In this document: positions 8,971-16,399 of the stretch, one piece after another
Layout of the letters: each line of letters starts with the position of its first letter
Numbering within the stretch: position 1 is the stretch's first letter
NCBI GenBank assembly: GCA_950054195.1
Contig: CATLPG010000030.1
Location: 1 to 34,537 of the forward strand
Reading direction: 5' to 3'
DNA length: 34,537 nt
Source: an uncultured Saccharospirillaceae bacterium
GTDB lineage: Bacteria > Bacteroidota > Bacteroidia > Flavobacteriales_D > CAJJDF01
Notes under the pieces: model-generated
Seen by the model: only the letters and a program-made list of their open reading frames with translations
Told to the model about the DNA's origin: nothing
Database searches by the model: none
Position numbers and translations under genes: made by a program

Positions 8971-9604
8971 GAAAAAAAACATATTATTAATTGGAGGTGG
9001 TGGCCATTGTGTATCGTGCATTGATGTTATTGAGTCAAATAATCAATTTACTATCGTAGGTATTGTAGATCAATCAAAATCAAAAGACGAAAGTATTTTA
9101 GGGTATCCGATACTTGGAACGGATGAAGACCTTCCAAAATTTAGGCTAAAATATGATTATGCGTTTGTTACTATTGGTCATATGAAAAGCAATAAAGCTC
9201 GGGTTAAAAGTTTTGAATTATTAAAGTCGCTAGAATTTAAAATCCCTACTATTGTTTCTAAAACTGCAATTGTTTCAGCACATTCTTCAATAGATGAAGG
9301 GACAATTGTTATGCATCATGCAATAGTAAATGCCAATAGTCGTGTAGGAAAAAATTGTATCATCAACTCGAAAGCTTTAATAGAACATGATAATCATGTT
9401 GGAAGTCATTGCCATATATCAACAAACTCAACACTAAATGGCTCAGTGAGAATTGGAGACAATTGTTTTATCGGATCTAATAGTAAAACCGTTAATAACA
9501 TTACAATTAAAAATAATATTTTTGTTGGTATAGATTCTCTTGTAACTAAAAACTTAAGTGAACCAGGTATGTATTTAGGATCACCAGCAAGAAAATACAA
9601 ATGA
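8963..9604 (+). CDS. Sugar N-acetyltransferase, PglD/NeuD family
   Basis: A 213-residue acetyltransferase expected to acetylate the 4-amino group of the LegC product with acetyl-CoA. The N-terminal Rossmann-like half has ILLIGGGGHC (7-16) for the sugar nucleotide. The C-terminal half (about 95-205) is a left-handed beta-helix of hexapeptide repeats (SSIDEGTIVM, NSRVGKNCII, GSVRIGDNCF) ending SEPGMYLGSPARK. His142 in IEHDNH lines up with the catalytic His of PglD. I chose the ATG at 8963, which overlaps the legC stop codon. The longer TTG-initiated frame from 8933 would run deep into legC and adds a tail not seen in the family. The gene overlaps neuB by 4 bp (ATGA). NeuD-type O-acetylation of the finished nonulosonate is the main alternative role. 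Confidence 0.85.
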   Translation: MDRKKNILLIGGGGHCVSCIDVIESNNQFTIVGIVDQSKSKDESILGYPILGTDEDLPKFRLKYDYAFVTIGHMKSNKARVKSFELLKSLEFKIPTIVSKTAIVSAHSSIDEGTIVMHHAIVNANSRVGKNCIINSKALIEHDNHVGSHCHISTNSTLNGSVRIGDNCFIGSNSKTVNNITIKNNIFVGIDSLVTKNLSEPGMYLGSPARKYK

Positions 9605-10608
9605 AAAGAAGAACCATCATTATAGCGGAAGCAGGTGTAAATCATAATGGAAACATTGACATTGCTAAAAAATTGATTGATGCTGCTGCTCAAGCTGGAG
9701 CAGATTACGTCAAATTTCAAACATTTAAAAGTGATTTACTAGTGAGTAAAAAGGCTAAAAAAGCCAATTATCAAAAGAAAAATACCTCATCTTCATCTGA
9801 TTCGCAACTTGAAATGCTTAGAAAGTTAGAATTATCTGAAAATGATCATGAAAATTTAATTCTTCACTGCAAAAAAAGAAAGATAAAATTTCTTTCAACT
9901 GCTTTTGATTTGGAAAGTATTGATTATTTGAAGAACAAACTAGATTTCTATAAAATACCATCTGGTGAAATAACTAATTTACCTTACTTGAGAAAAGTGG
10001 CTACTCTAGGTTTGCCTGTTATAATGAGTACAGGCATGGCTTCTATGCAAGAGGTAAAAGATGCATTTGAGGTTTTAACCAAAGGGGGAGTTTTAGTAAA
10101 AGACATAACTGTTTTACATTGCAATACTGAGTACCCAACTCCTATGGCAGATGTAAACCTCTCTGCCATGAATACAATAGGCGAAGAACTAGGTGTATCT
10201 ATTGGATATTCTGATCACACTTTAGGTATAGAAATACCTATTGCTGCTGTTGCTTTAGGAGCTAATGTTATTGAAAAACATTTTACAATCGATAGATCTT
10301 TACCTGGTCCAGACCATAAAGCCAGTTTAGAACCAAACGAACTTAGTGAAATGATTAAATCAATTAGAAATATTGAGGTTGCTATAGGTGATGGTATAAA
10401 AAAGCCTAGCCTAAGTGAGCAAAAAAATATAGAAGTAGCCCGAAAAAGTATTGTAGCTGCTAAGGATATTAATATTGGCGACATTTTTAATGAAGACAAC
10501 TTAACTGTTAAGAGACCAGGTAATGGAATATCTCCAATGCTATGGGATGATGTGGTTAATACTAAAGCTAACAAAATTTATAAAAAAGATGATTTGATTA
10601 TCATATGA
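9601..10608 (+). CDS. neuB: Nonulosonic acid synthase (NeuB/LegI family)
   Basis: This 335-residue enzyme condenses phosphoenolpyruvate with a 6-carbon (di)acetamido sugar to give a 9-carbon nonulosonic acid. The TIM barrel shows EAGVNHNGN (10-18), YVKFQTF (36-42), IPSGEITN (119-126), MSTGMAS (142-148), GYSDHT (202-207), EKHFT (225-229) and DHKAS (238-242), which include the metal- and PEP-binding positions. The C-terminal SAF/antifreeze-like domain (about 280-335; RKSIVAAKDI, GNGISP) normally caps the partner active site in the dimer. The length is normal for the family. Whether the product is legionaminic, pseudaminic or sialic acid cannot be read from these motifs alone, but the neighbours point to a legionaminic-type substrate. 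It overlaps the genes on both sides by 4 bp. Confidence 0.93.
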   Translation: MKRRTIIIAEAGVNHNGNIDIAKKLIDAAAQAGADYVKFQTFKSDLLVSKKAKKANYQKKNTSSSSDSQLEMLRKLELSENDHENLILHCKKRKIKFLSTAFDLESIDYLKNKLDFYKIPSGEITNLPYLRKVATLGLPVIMSTGMASMQEVKDAFEVLTKGGVLVKDITVLHCNTEYPTPMADVNLSAMNTIGEELGVSIGYSDHTLGIEIPIAAVALGANVIEKHFTIDRSLPGPDHKASLEPNELSEMIKSIRNIEVAIGDGIKKPSLSEQKNIEVARKSIVAAKDINIGDIFNEDNLTVKRPGNGISPMLWDDVVNTKANKIYKKDDLIII

Positions 10609-11714
10609 AAGTTGGGGTATTAACAAGTTCACGGGCTGATTTTGGTATTTATTTACCTTTAATAAATAAATTAAAAGCTGACCCATATTTTGATTTAGAG
10701 ATCATTGTTTTTGGTACTCACCTATCAAAAGAACATGGATATACGCTAAATGAAATAATATCATATGGTTTTTCAAACATCCATAAAATTGATACATTAC
10801 CTAATGGTGATTCTCCTATGGATATTTCTTCTTCAATGGGCAAAACAATAGAGCATTTTTCTGCTTTTTGGAATGAACAACAATTTGACTTAGTTTTTGC
10901 TCTTGGTGATCGTTATGAAATGTTTTCTGCTGTTATATCCTCAAGTCCATTTAATATTGATATAGCTCATATTCATGCTGGAGAAGTTACTTTAGGAGCT
11001 ATAGATAATGCTTTTAGACATGGAATATCACACCTGTCAAAAATCTTACTAACTTCTTCTGAGGCTTACAGATTAAGAGCCAATCAAATTGTAGATAATA
11101 ACAAACTGATATTTAATGTTGGAGCTTTAAGCATTGATAATTTATCACATCAAAAATTGCTTTCTGTCGATGCATTTAAGGCTAAATTTGATATTGATTT
11201 GAGTATTCCTAGTATACTATCAACTTTTCATCCAGAAACGGTATCATTAAATAAAAATGAAGAATATATTTATGAGCTAATGGATGCTTTTAATGCTCTA
11301 TCAGAAAAGTATCAAATCATTATCACTATGCCTAATGCTGATACAATGGGGAATGTTATTCGAAAGATAATAATCAAACGTTCTGAAGAAATTAGTAATA
11401 TCAAATTAGTTGAGTCATTTGGTATGGAAGGTTATTTAAGCTGTATGAAACATTGTTCGTTTATGCTTGGTAATACTTCTAGTGGATTTATTGAAGCTAA
11501 TTATTTCCCTAAATATGTGATCAATATCGGTGACAGACAAAAAGGAAGAATAATCACAGAAAATATTTTTAATATTCCTGTTGATAAAAGTAAAATAATG
11601 GAATGCGTTGGTAAAATAGAAGAATCGAAAAAACTATCTTATAAAGGAATTTACGGTGAAGGCAATACAGCGACTGAAATAATAAAAGTTATAAAAAAAA
11701 TATATGCACAATAA
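10605..11714 (+). CDS. neuC: Hydrolysing NDP-sugar 2-epimerase (NeuC/LegG family)
   Basis: This 369-residue GT-B-fold enzyme removes the nucleotide and inverts C2 of an NDP-acetamido sugar, giving the free ManNAc-type sugar used by NeuB. Motifs: LTSSRADFGIYLPL (6-19), LALGDRYEMFSAV (around 98-110), HIHAGEVTLGAIDNAFRH (around 121-139), FHPETV in the second domain and LGNTSSGFIEA near the C-terminus, which bind the uridine or guanosine phosphate. In legionaminic loci the homologue (LegG/NeuC2) acts on NDP-diacetamido-bacillosamine. Presence of this gene supports the gluco-to-manno route used for legionaminic and sialic acids; the pseudaminic path uses PseG, which belongs to another family. It overlaps the ptmE-like gene by 11 bp. 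Confidence 0.92.
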   Translation: MKVGVLTSSRADFGIYLPLINKLKADPYFDLEIIVFGTHLSKEHGYTLNEIISYGFSNIHKIDTLPNGDSPMDISSSMGKTIEHFSAFWNEQQFDLVFALGDRYEMFSAVISSSPFNIDIAHIHAGEVTLGAIDNAFRHGISHLSKILLTSSEAYRLRANQIVDNNKLIFNVGALSIDNLSHQKLLSVDAFKAKFDIDLSIPSILSTFHPETVSLNKNEEYIYELMDAFNALSEKYQIIITMPNADTMGNVIRKIIIKRSEEISNIKLVESFGMEGYLSCMKHCSFMLGNTSSGFIEANYFPKYVINIGDRQKGRIITENIFNIPVDKSKIMECVGKIEESKKLSYKGIYGEGNTATEIIKVIKKIYAQ

Positions 11715-12738
11715 TATAATAAATATAACTACAACGATACGAAGTGCTTTAAAAAGATTGGATGAATTATCTGGTAAAACTTTGTTTATTATTGACGATC
11801 AAAATAAGATGGTTGGAACGGTAACTGATGGCGATATAAGAAGAGGGTTATTAAAAAACAATCAGCTTGAATCTACAGTTGAAACAATAATGTCTGGTTC
11901 ATTTAAGTATATAGAACAACACACATTTTCTATAGAACATCTAAATGATTTAAGGAATTCAAATATTCAACATGTTCCTCTTTTGTCAAAAGAAGGGAAA
12001 ATAATTGATGTCATTGACTTCAAAAAAGTAAGTTCTGTATTGCCATTAGAAGCGATCATAATGGCTGGAGGTAAAGGTACAAGATTACAACCTTTAACAT
12101 TAGAAACCCCTAAGCCACTTCTTAAAATTGGAGGTAAACCTATCATTGAATATAACATTGATCGACTAATCAAATTTGGCATTAAAACTATATATATATC
12201 TGTAAACTATTTAAAAGACCAAATAATAAATTATTTTGGAGATGGTAGTAGTAAAGGCATAACTATTAAATATATAGAAGAAGAGCACATAACTGGTACA
12301 TTAGGTTCTGCTACCTATGTTGACTCCTTCAATTCAAAAGACATACTTGTCATGAACTCTGATTTGTTGACAAATATTAATTTCGAAAACCTTTACCAAA
12401 CTTATATTTCTAACAAAAATGAAATGGCTGTTGCTACAATCCCTTACGATGTAACCATTCCATATGGTGTTGTTGAAACAAAGGGTAACTTAGTTACTTC
12501 TTTAAAAGAAAAGCCCACATACACTTATTATTCAAATGCTGGTATATATATAATAAGTAGTAAATGTATAAGTGAGATACCTAAAAAAACTTTTTATAAT
12601 GCTACAGAATTGATCGATAAGCTTATTAATGAAAATTGTAATGTAGTCAACTTCCCTATAGTAGATTATTGGTTAGATATTGGCAAACCTCACGATTATC
12701 AAAAGGCTCAAAAAGATGTTCATCAGATTAAATTCTAA
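11704..12738 (+). CDS. ptmE: CBS-domain sugar-phosphate nucleotidyltransferase, PtmE family
   Basis: 344 residues: two CBS modules (about 1-113, with DDQNKMVGTVTDGDIRRG and SKEGKIIDVID) fused to a nucleotidyltransferase domain (about 115-340). The latter has the NTP loop AGGKGTRLQP (121-130), the Lys of TPKPLL, a DxD-like NSDLL in the middle and DYWLDIGKP near the end. In Campylobacter the family member PtmE makes GDP-glucosamine from glucosamine-1-phosphate for legionaminic acid. The CBS pair suggests control by an adenine nucleotide, by analogy with other CBS enzymes. Its place between neuC and neuA matches legionaminic loci. Which NTP is used cannot be seen; if GTP, the pathway here would carry GDP-linked intermediates. 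Confidence 0.85.
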   Translation: MHNNIINITTTIRSALKRLDELSGKTLFIIDDQNKMVGTVTDGDIRRGLLKNNQLESTVETIMSGSFKYIEQHTFSIEHLNDLRNSNIQHVPLLSKEGKIIDVIDFKKVSSVLPLEAIIMAGGKGTRLQPLTLETPKPLLKIGGKPIIEYNIDRLIKFGIKTIYISVNYLKDQIINYFGDGSSKGITIKYIEEEHITGTLGSATYVDSFNSKDILVMNSDLLTNINFENLYQTYISNKNEMAVATIPYDVTIPYGVVETKGNLVTSLKEKPTYTYYSNAGIYIISSKCISEIPKKTFYNATELIDKLINENCNVVNFPIVDYWLDIGKPHDYQKAQKDVHQIKF

Positions 12739-12749
12739 TCTAGAAACGT

Positions 12750-13481
12750 ATGAAAAAAATTTTAATTACTATATGTGCTAGAGGGGGGTCCAAAGGTATA
12801 CCTGGGAAAAACATAAAAATGCTTGGTGGTAGACATCTTATCGGCTACAGTATAAAACACTCACAACTGTTTAAAAAATGGCTTGAGGAAAATAATTATT
12901 TAGTTTTAATAGAACTCTCTACCGATAGTGAAGACATAAAAAAAACAGCAGAAATTTATGGTCTAGAAAGCTCATACATGCGTCCTGCATTTCTAGCAAA
13001 TGATACAGCGGGAAAACTTGACGCAATTAAAGATATTTGTATTACAACTGAAGGTAAAAATCAAATGACCTTTGATTATATCATTGATCTTGATGTTTCT
13101 GCTCCAATGAGAAGCATTGAAGATTTAATAAAAGGTTTTAGTCTGCTTATTAGCGATGAAAACTGTACTAATCTTTTTTCTGTTAGTTTAGCCAACAAAA
13201 ATCCTTACTTTAATATGGTTGAAAAATCGGAAAAAGGATATTATGTTTTGTCTAAAGAAAAAAATCAAATTTTAAGCAGACAAAAAGCTCCTCTTGTATA
13301 TGAAATGAATGCATCTTTTTATTTTTACAAAAGAGCATTTTTTAATGAGGAAAAACTTTATTTATTTGATAAAGCACTAATTTATGAAATGCCTCACGAG
13401 TCTTTTGACTTAGACCATGAAATAGATTTTATGTTCTTAGAATTTTTGATTAAAAATGACAAGTTATCTTTCAAGCTATAA
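12750..13481 (+). CDS. neuA: CMP-nonulosonate cytidylyltransferase (NeuA/LegF family)
   Basis: This 243-residue enzyme couples CTP to the nonulosonic acid, giving the CMP-sugar donor. The N-terminal signature ARGGSKGIPGKNIK (10-23) is the CTP-binding loop of acylneuraminate cytidylyltransferases. TDSEDI (about 58-63), LDVSAPMRS (about 113-121) and DLDHEIDFMFLE near the C-terminus hold the acidic metal-binding positions. The length is typical for the PtmB/LegF group, without the C-terminal esterase domain of some NeuA proteins. It lies 11 bp after the ptmE-like gene and 3 bp before the Gfo/Idh oxidoreductase. Confidence 0.92.
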   Translation: MKKILITICARGGSKGIPGKNIKMLGGRHLIGYSIKHSQLFKKWLEENNYLVLIELSTDSEDIKKTAEIYGLESSYMRPAFLANDTAGKLDAIKDICITTEGKNQMTFDYIIDLDVSAPMRSIEDLIKGFSLLISDENCTNLFSVSLANKNPYFNMVEKSEKGYYVLSKEKNQILSRQKAPLVYEMNASFYFYKRAFFNEEKLYLFDKALIYEMPHESFDLDHEIDFMFLEFLIKNDKLSFKL

Positions 13482-13484
13482 ACA

Positions 13485-14393
13485 ATGAAAGTATTAGTAA
13501 AAGGTCTCGGCAGTATAGCTCAAAAACACATTGCTGCAATTAAGCTAATTAACCCCAGTGCCAAAATATATGCCTTACGCTCTAACAAGCCTAGTAATAA
13601 CATCGAAGGAGTCACAAATATTTACTCATTAGAAGAAGTTGACTCTATTTCACTGGATTTTTGCATTATTTCATCACCAACTTATAGTCATAAAACAGAT
13701 ATTAATCATTTATTAAAGCTTGATATCCCTCTTTTTATTGAAAAACCACTTTACCACCAATTAAATCTTGACGATTTACTGAATAATAAAAAACTTAAAT
13801 CAATAAAAACATATGTTGCCTGTAATCTTCGTTTTTTAGAAAGCTTGAATTATGTAAAAGAACATTATTTATCACAAAACAGTTTAAAAATTGAAGAAGT
13901 TAATGTTTACTGCGGTTCGTACTTACCCTTATGGCGTAAAAACACTGATTACAAATCAATTTACAGCGCTAATGAGAATATGGGAGGAGGTGTACACCTA
14001 GATTTGATACATGAAATTGATTACGTCTATTGGCTATTTGGTTCTCCAATTTCCACCTGTAAAAGATTATCTAGCAAATCCTCCATAGACATCAATGCTG
14101 TTGATTACGCTAACTATCTGCTGGAATACGATTCTTTCTACACGTCTATTATTCTTAATTACTACCGTAGGGATAGTAAACGAACAGTAGAAATAGTTTT
14201 TGATAGCTATACTCTAAAAGTTGATTTAATTAAAAATATTGTTTATAAAGACAATAAAATTGTTTTTAGTTCAAAAAAAAACATCAACGATACCTACCTA
14301 TCTCAAATGAACTATTTTATGCAGAATATAAATTCAACAAATTTTAATGATATTTTTGAAGCTTTTGAAGTATTAAAAATAAGCTTAGGCTAA
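13485..14393 (+). CDS. Gfo/Idh/MocA-family sugar oxidoreductase
   Basis: A 302-residue NAD(P)-dependent oxidoreductase. The N-terminal Rossmann part has KGLGSIAQKHI (6-16) and ISSPTYSH (62-69), then the family's EKP at 86-88. The C-terminal sheet domain has GGGVHLDLIHEIDY (167-180), with the His and Asp of the usual HxxxD catalytic region (His176, Asp179). It sits directly between neuA and the PtmA-like SDR, so it probably redox-modifies the nonulosonate, its CMP form or a precursor. The exact substrate is unknown. A nine-A tract lies at 14273-14281, near the 3' end of the gene. The protein is somewhat short for the family (often about 320-380 residues) but shows no break. Confidence 0.82.
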   Translation: MKVLVKGLGSIAQKHIAAIKLINPSAKIYALRSNKPSNNIEGVTNIYSLEEVDSISLDFCIISSPTYSHKTDINHLLKLDIPLFIEKPLYHQLNLDDLLNNKKLKSIKTYVACNLRFLESLNYVKEHYLSQNSLKIEEVNVYCGSYLPLWRKNTDYKSIYSANENMGGGVHLDLIHEIDYVYWLFGSPISTCKRLSSKSSIDINAVDYANYLLEYDSFYTSIILNYYRRDSKRTVEIVFDSYTLKVDLIKNIVYKDNKIVFSSKKNINDTYLSQMNYFMQNINSTNFNDIFEAFEVLKISLG

Positions 14394-14403
14394 AAATTAC
14401 ACT

Positions 14404-15135
14404 ATGTTAAATAATAAAGTCATCATCGTTACTGGAGGAGAGGGTTTAATAGGCAAGGAAATTGTAAATGATATTAGAAAAAAGGGAGGAATAGCCATTA
14501 GTGCAGATATAACACATCAAACAAACCTAGAGAAATTCAAATTGAATTTTGATGTAACTTCTAAAGAGAATATAGAAGATGGCTACAATAAAATCATTGA
14601 AAAGTTTAAAAAAATAGACGGGGTAGTAAATAATGCCTACCCGAGAACGAAAGATTGGGGTAGTTTTTTTGAAGATATTACCATTTCTTCATGGAAAGAA
14701 AATGTTGACCTTCAATTAAATTCCGTTTTTCAATGTATCCAATCAATCATACCTCACTTAAAAAAGTCAAAAGGTACAATAGTTAATATTGCATCTATAT
14801 ACGGAGTTGTAGGAAATGACTTCACCGTATATGTAGGCACGGGGTTAACTTCTCCTGCGGCATATTCTGCTATTAAAGGAGGTATTATAAATTTTAGCCG
14901 ATACCTTGCTTCATACTATGGTGATGCTGGCATAACAGTTAATACCGTTTCTCCAGGGGGTATATTTAACCACCAACATGAAACATTTGTAAGAAATTAT
15001 GAAAAAAAAGTCCCTCTAAGAAGAATGGGCACACCTGAGGACATTGCCCCTGCTGTTTCATTTTTATTATCAAATGGTGCAAAATATATTACTGGTCAAA
15101 ATTTAATCGTTGATGGAGGTTGGACTGCTATCTAA
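14404..15135 (+). CDS. ptmA: SDR-family oxidoreductase, PtmA-like
   Basis: A 243-residue classical short-chain dehydrogenase/reductase with the cofactor loop TGGEGLIG (10-17), VVNNAYPR (74-81), NIASIYG with the catalytic Ser131, Tyr154 and Lys158 in YSAIKGG, then NTVSPGGI and a C-terminal TGQNLIVDGGW. The segment GTGLTSPAAYSAIKGG resembles the PtmA (flagellin modification protein A) subgroup found in Campylobacter next to the CMP-legionaminate synthetase gene, which is also the arrangement here. Known PtmA biology is glycan precursor synthesis, but the exact reaction is not certain. It may act in sequence with the Gfo/Idh protein encoded just upstream. Confidence 0.83.
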   Translation: MLNNKVIIVTGGEGLIGKEIVNDIRKKGGIAISADITHQTNLEKFKLNFDVTSKENIEDGYNKIIEKFKKIDGVVNNAYPRTKDWGSFFEDITISSWKENVDLQLNSVFQCIQSIIPHLKKSKGTIVNIASIYGVVGNDFTVYVGTGLTSPAAYSAIKGGIINFSRYLASYYGDAGITVNTVSPGGIFNHQHETFVRNYEKKVPLRRMGTPEDIAPAVSFLLSNGAKYITGQNLIVDGGWTAI

Positions 15136-15157
15136 TTTTTGATTGTATATTTAAAAA

Positions 15158-16399
15158 GTGAATTTCCCTGAAAGACATATTGTAATAAATTATTTCTTTG
15201 ATAATTTAAAATTAAATTATCATATAGATGATCACTCCTTTAATGATCTAAAAGACTTAATTCCTAATAACTATTCTTCTTTTAACTCAATTACTGATTT
15301 ATCTCCATGCTGGCTAAACTGGAAATCCTTTAGCTTTCCTGTGTTTTTTGAAAAGCCAAAAGATTTATTTGTTAGTGATCAACTTACTATTGATGTTTTT
15401 TCAAATACTTTTTTGTTACTGTCAGGATACCAAGAATTTATAAGCAATGATTTAGACATACACAGTCGTTTTAAATATCAAAATTCGATTCAATATATAC
15501 ACAATTTCGTTGATACTCCAGTTGTAAACATTTACTTTGAAATTTTTGAAAAACTAGCAAAAAAAAGAGGAATAACTTTACAAAAAAAAGTCATAAAAGA
15601 ACCAATAGTATTTACTCATGATATCGATCAACTTCGGTCTGGTTGGTTCGAGGATATAGGCTACGAATTAAGAAACTTCTCCTTCAAAAGCCCATTTAAC
15701 ATAAGTAAAAGTTTATTTACTAAATTATTCGGACTGAAAGACTCGTACCATCAAGCCTATGATAAAATGTTAACCATAGAAAAAAAACACCAAGTATCCG
15801 CAATTTCATTTTTTATGACCGAAAAATCAAAAAAAGATGCAGATTACGATATTCAAAGAGTAAAATATCAAAAGCTTATTAAAAATTCTCATAATGAAAT
15901 TGGTTTACATCCAGGATATTACACTTATAATAACTTTGAGAATTTTGAAAAACAACTAAGAATTTTATCTTCTTTTGATTTTAATGTTAGTAAGGTAAGG
16001 CAACATTTTTTAAAATTTAGCATCAGAGAAACTCCATACATCCATAATAAAAATAAAATATCTGAAGATTACTCACTAGGCTTTGCAGAAATGTATGGTT
16101 TTAGAAATAGTATTGCTTTACCTTTTTATCTATATGATTTTAATAAAAATAAAGCTCATCCAACAATAGAGATTCCCTTATTTTTTATGGATGGCACTAT
16201 TAGCCATTATCGTAAAGATAAGAACAGAGAAGAAGAGTTTGGTAAAGTATTACAATCTGCAAATAAAATATTAACTCTTTTTTCATGTAAATTTTCTGTT
16301 TTATTTCATAACACGGTTTTTTCAGAAAAAAAGTACAAAGGATTTACTAAGCTCTACTTGGACTTTATTAAATTAAATAAAAAGTTTTCAAATGATTAA
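15158..16399 (+). CDS. Polysaccharide deacetylase-fold protein of surface glycan locus
   Basis: A 413-residue protein starting at GTG 15158; an in-frame stop lies 6 bp upstream and no ATG occurs near. The first ~145 residues have no motif I can name. From about 150 on it resembles the deacetylase (NodB-like) superfamily in Bacteroidota glycan loci: VFTHDID (151-157) with Asp-rich motif 1, NEIGLHPGYYT (246-256) in the place of the zinc-binding segment, and SKVRQHFLKF (278-287). The standard HxxxH zinc motif is not obvious, so zinc-dependent N-deacetylation is uncertain. It overlaps the following glycosyltransferase-like gene by 8 bp, which suggests linked roles, perhaps trimming or recognising an acetamido group on the glycan. 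No signal peptide is seen, so it is likely cytoplasmic. Confidence 0.7.
   Translation: MNFPERHIVINYFFDNLKLNYHIDDHSFNDLKDLIPNNYSSFNSITDLSPCWLNWKSFSFPVFFEKPKDLFVSDQLTIDVFSNTFLLLSGYQEFISNDLDIHSRFKYQNSIQYIHNFVDTPVVNIYFEIFEKLAKKRGITLQKKVIKEPIVFTHDIDQLRSGWFEDIGYELRNFSFKSPFNISKSLFTKLFGLKDSYHQAYDKMLTIEKKHQVSAISFFMTEKSKKDADYDIQRVKYQKLIKNSHNEIGLHPGYYTYNNFENFEKQLRILSSFDFNVSKVRQHFLKFSIRETPYIHNKNKISEDYSLGFAEMYGFRNSIALPFYLYDFNKNKAHPTIEIPLFFMDGTISHYRKDKNREEEFGKVLQSANKILTLFSCKFSVLFHNTVFSEKKYKGFTKLYLDFIKLNKKFSND

Noticed and set aside
9406-9720. Minus-strand open frame of 104 codons
   Set aside because: It lies antisense across the acetyltransferase and neuB, has no family resemblance, and both plus-strand genes are clearly real.
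10215-10574. Minus-strand open frame of 119 codons within neuB
   Set aside because: Antisense to conserved NeuB motifs, with a composition expected from a shadow frame.
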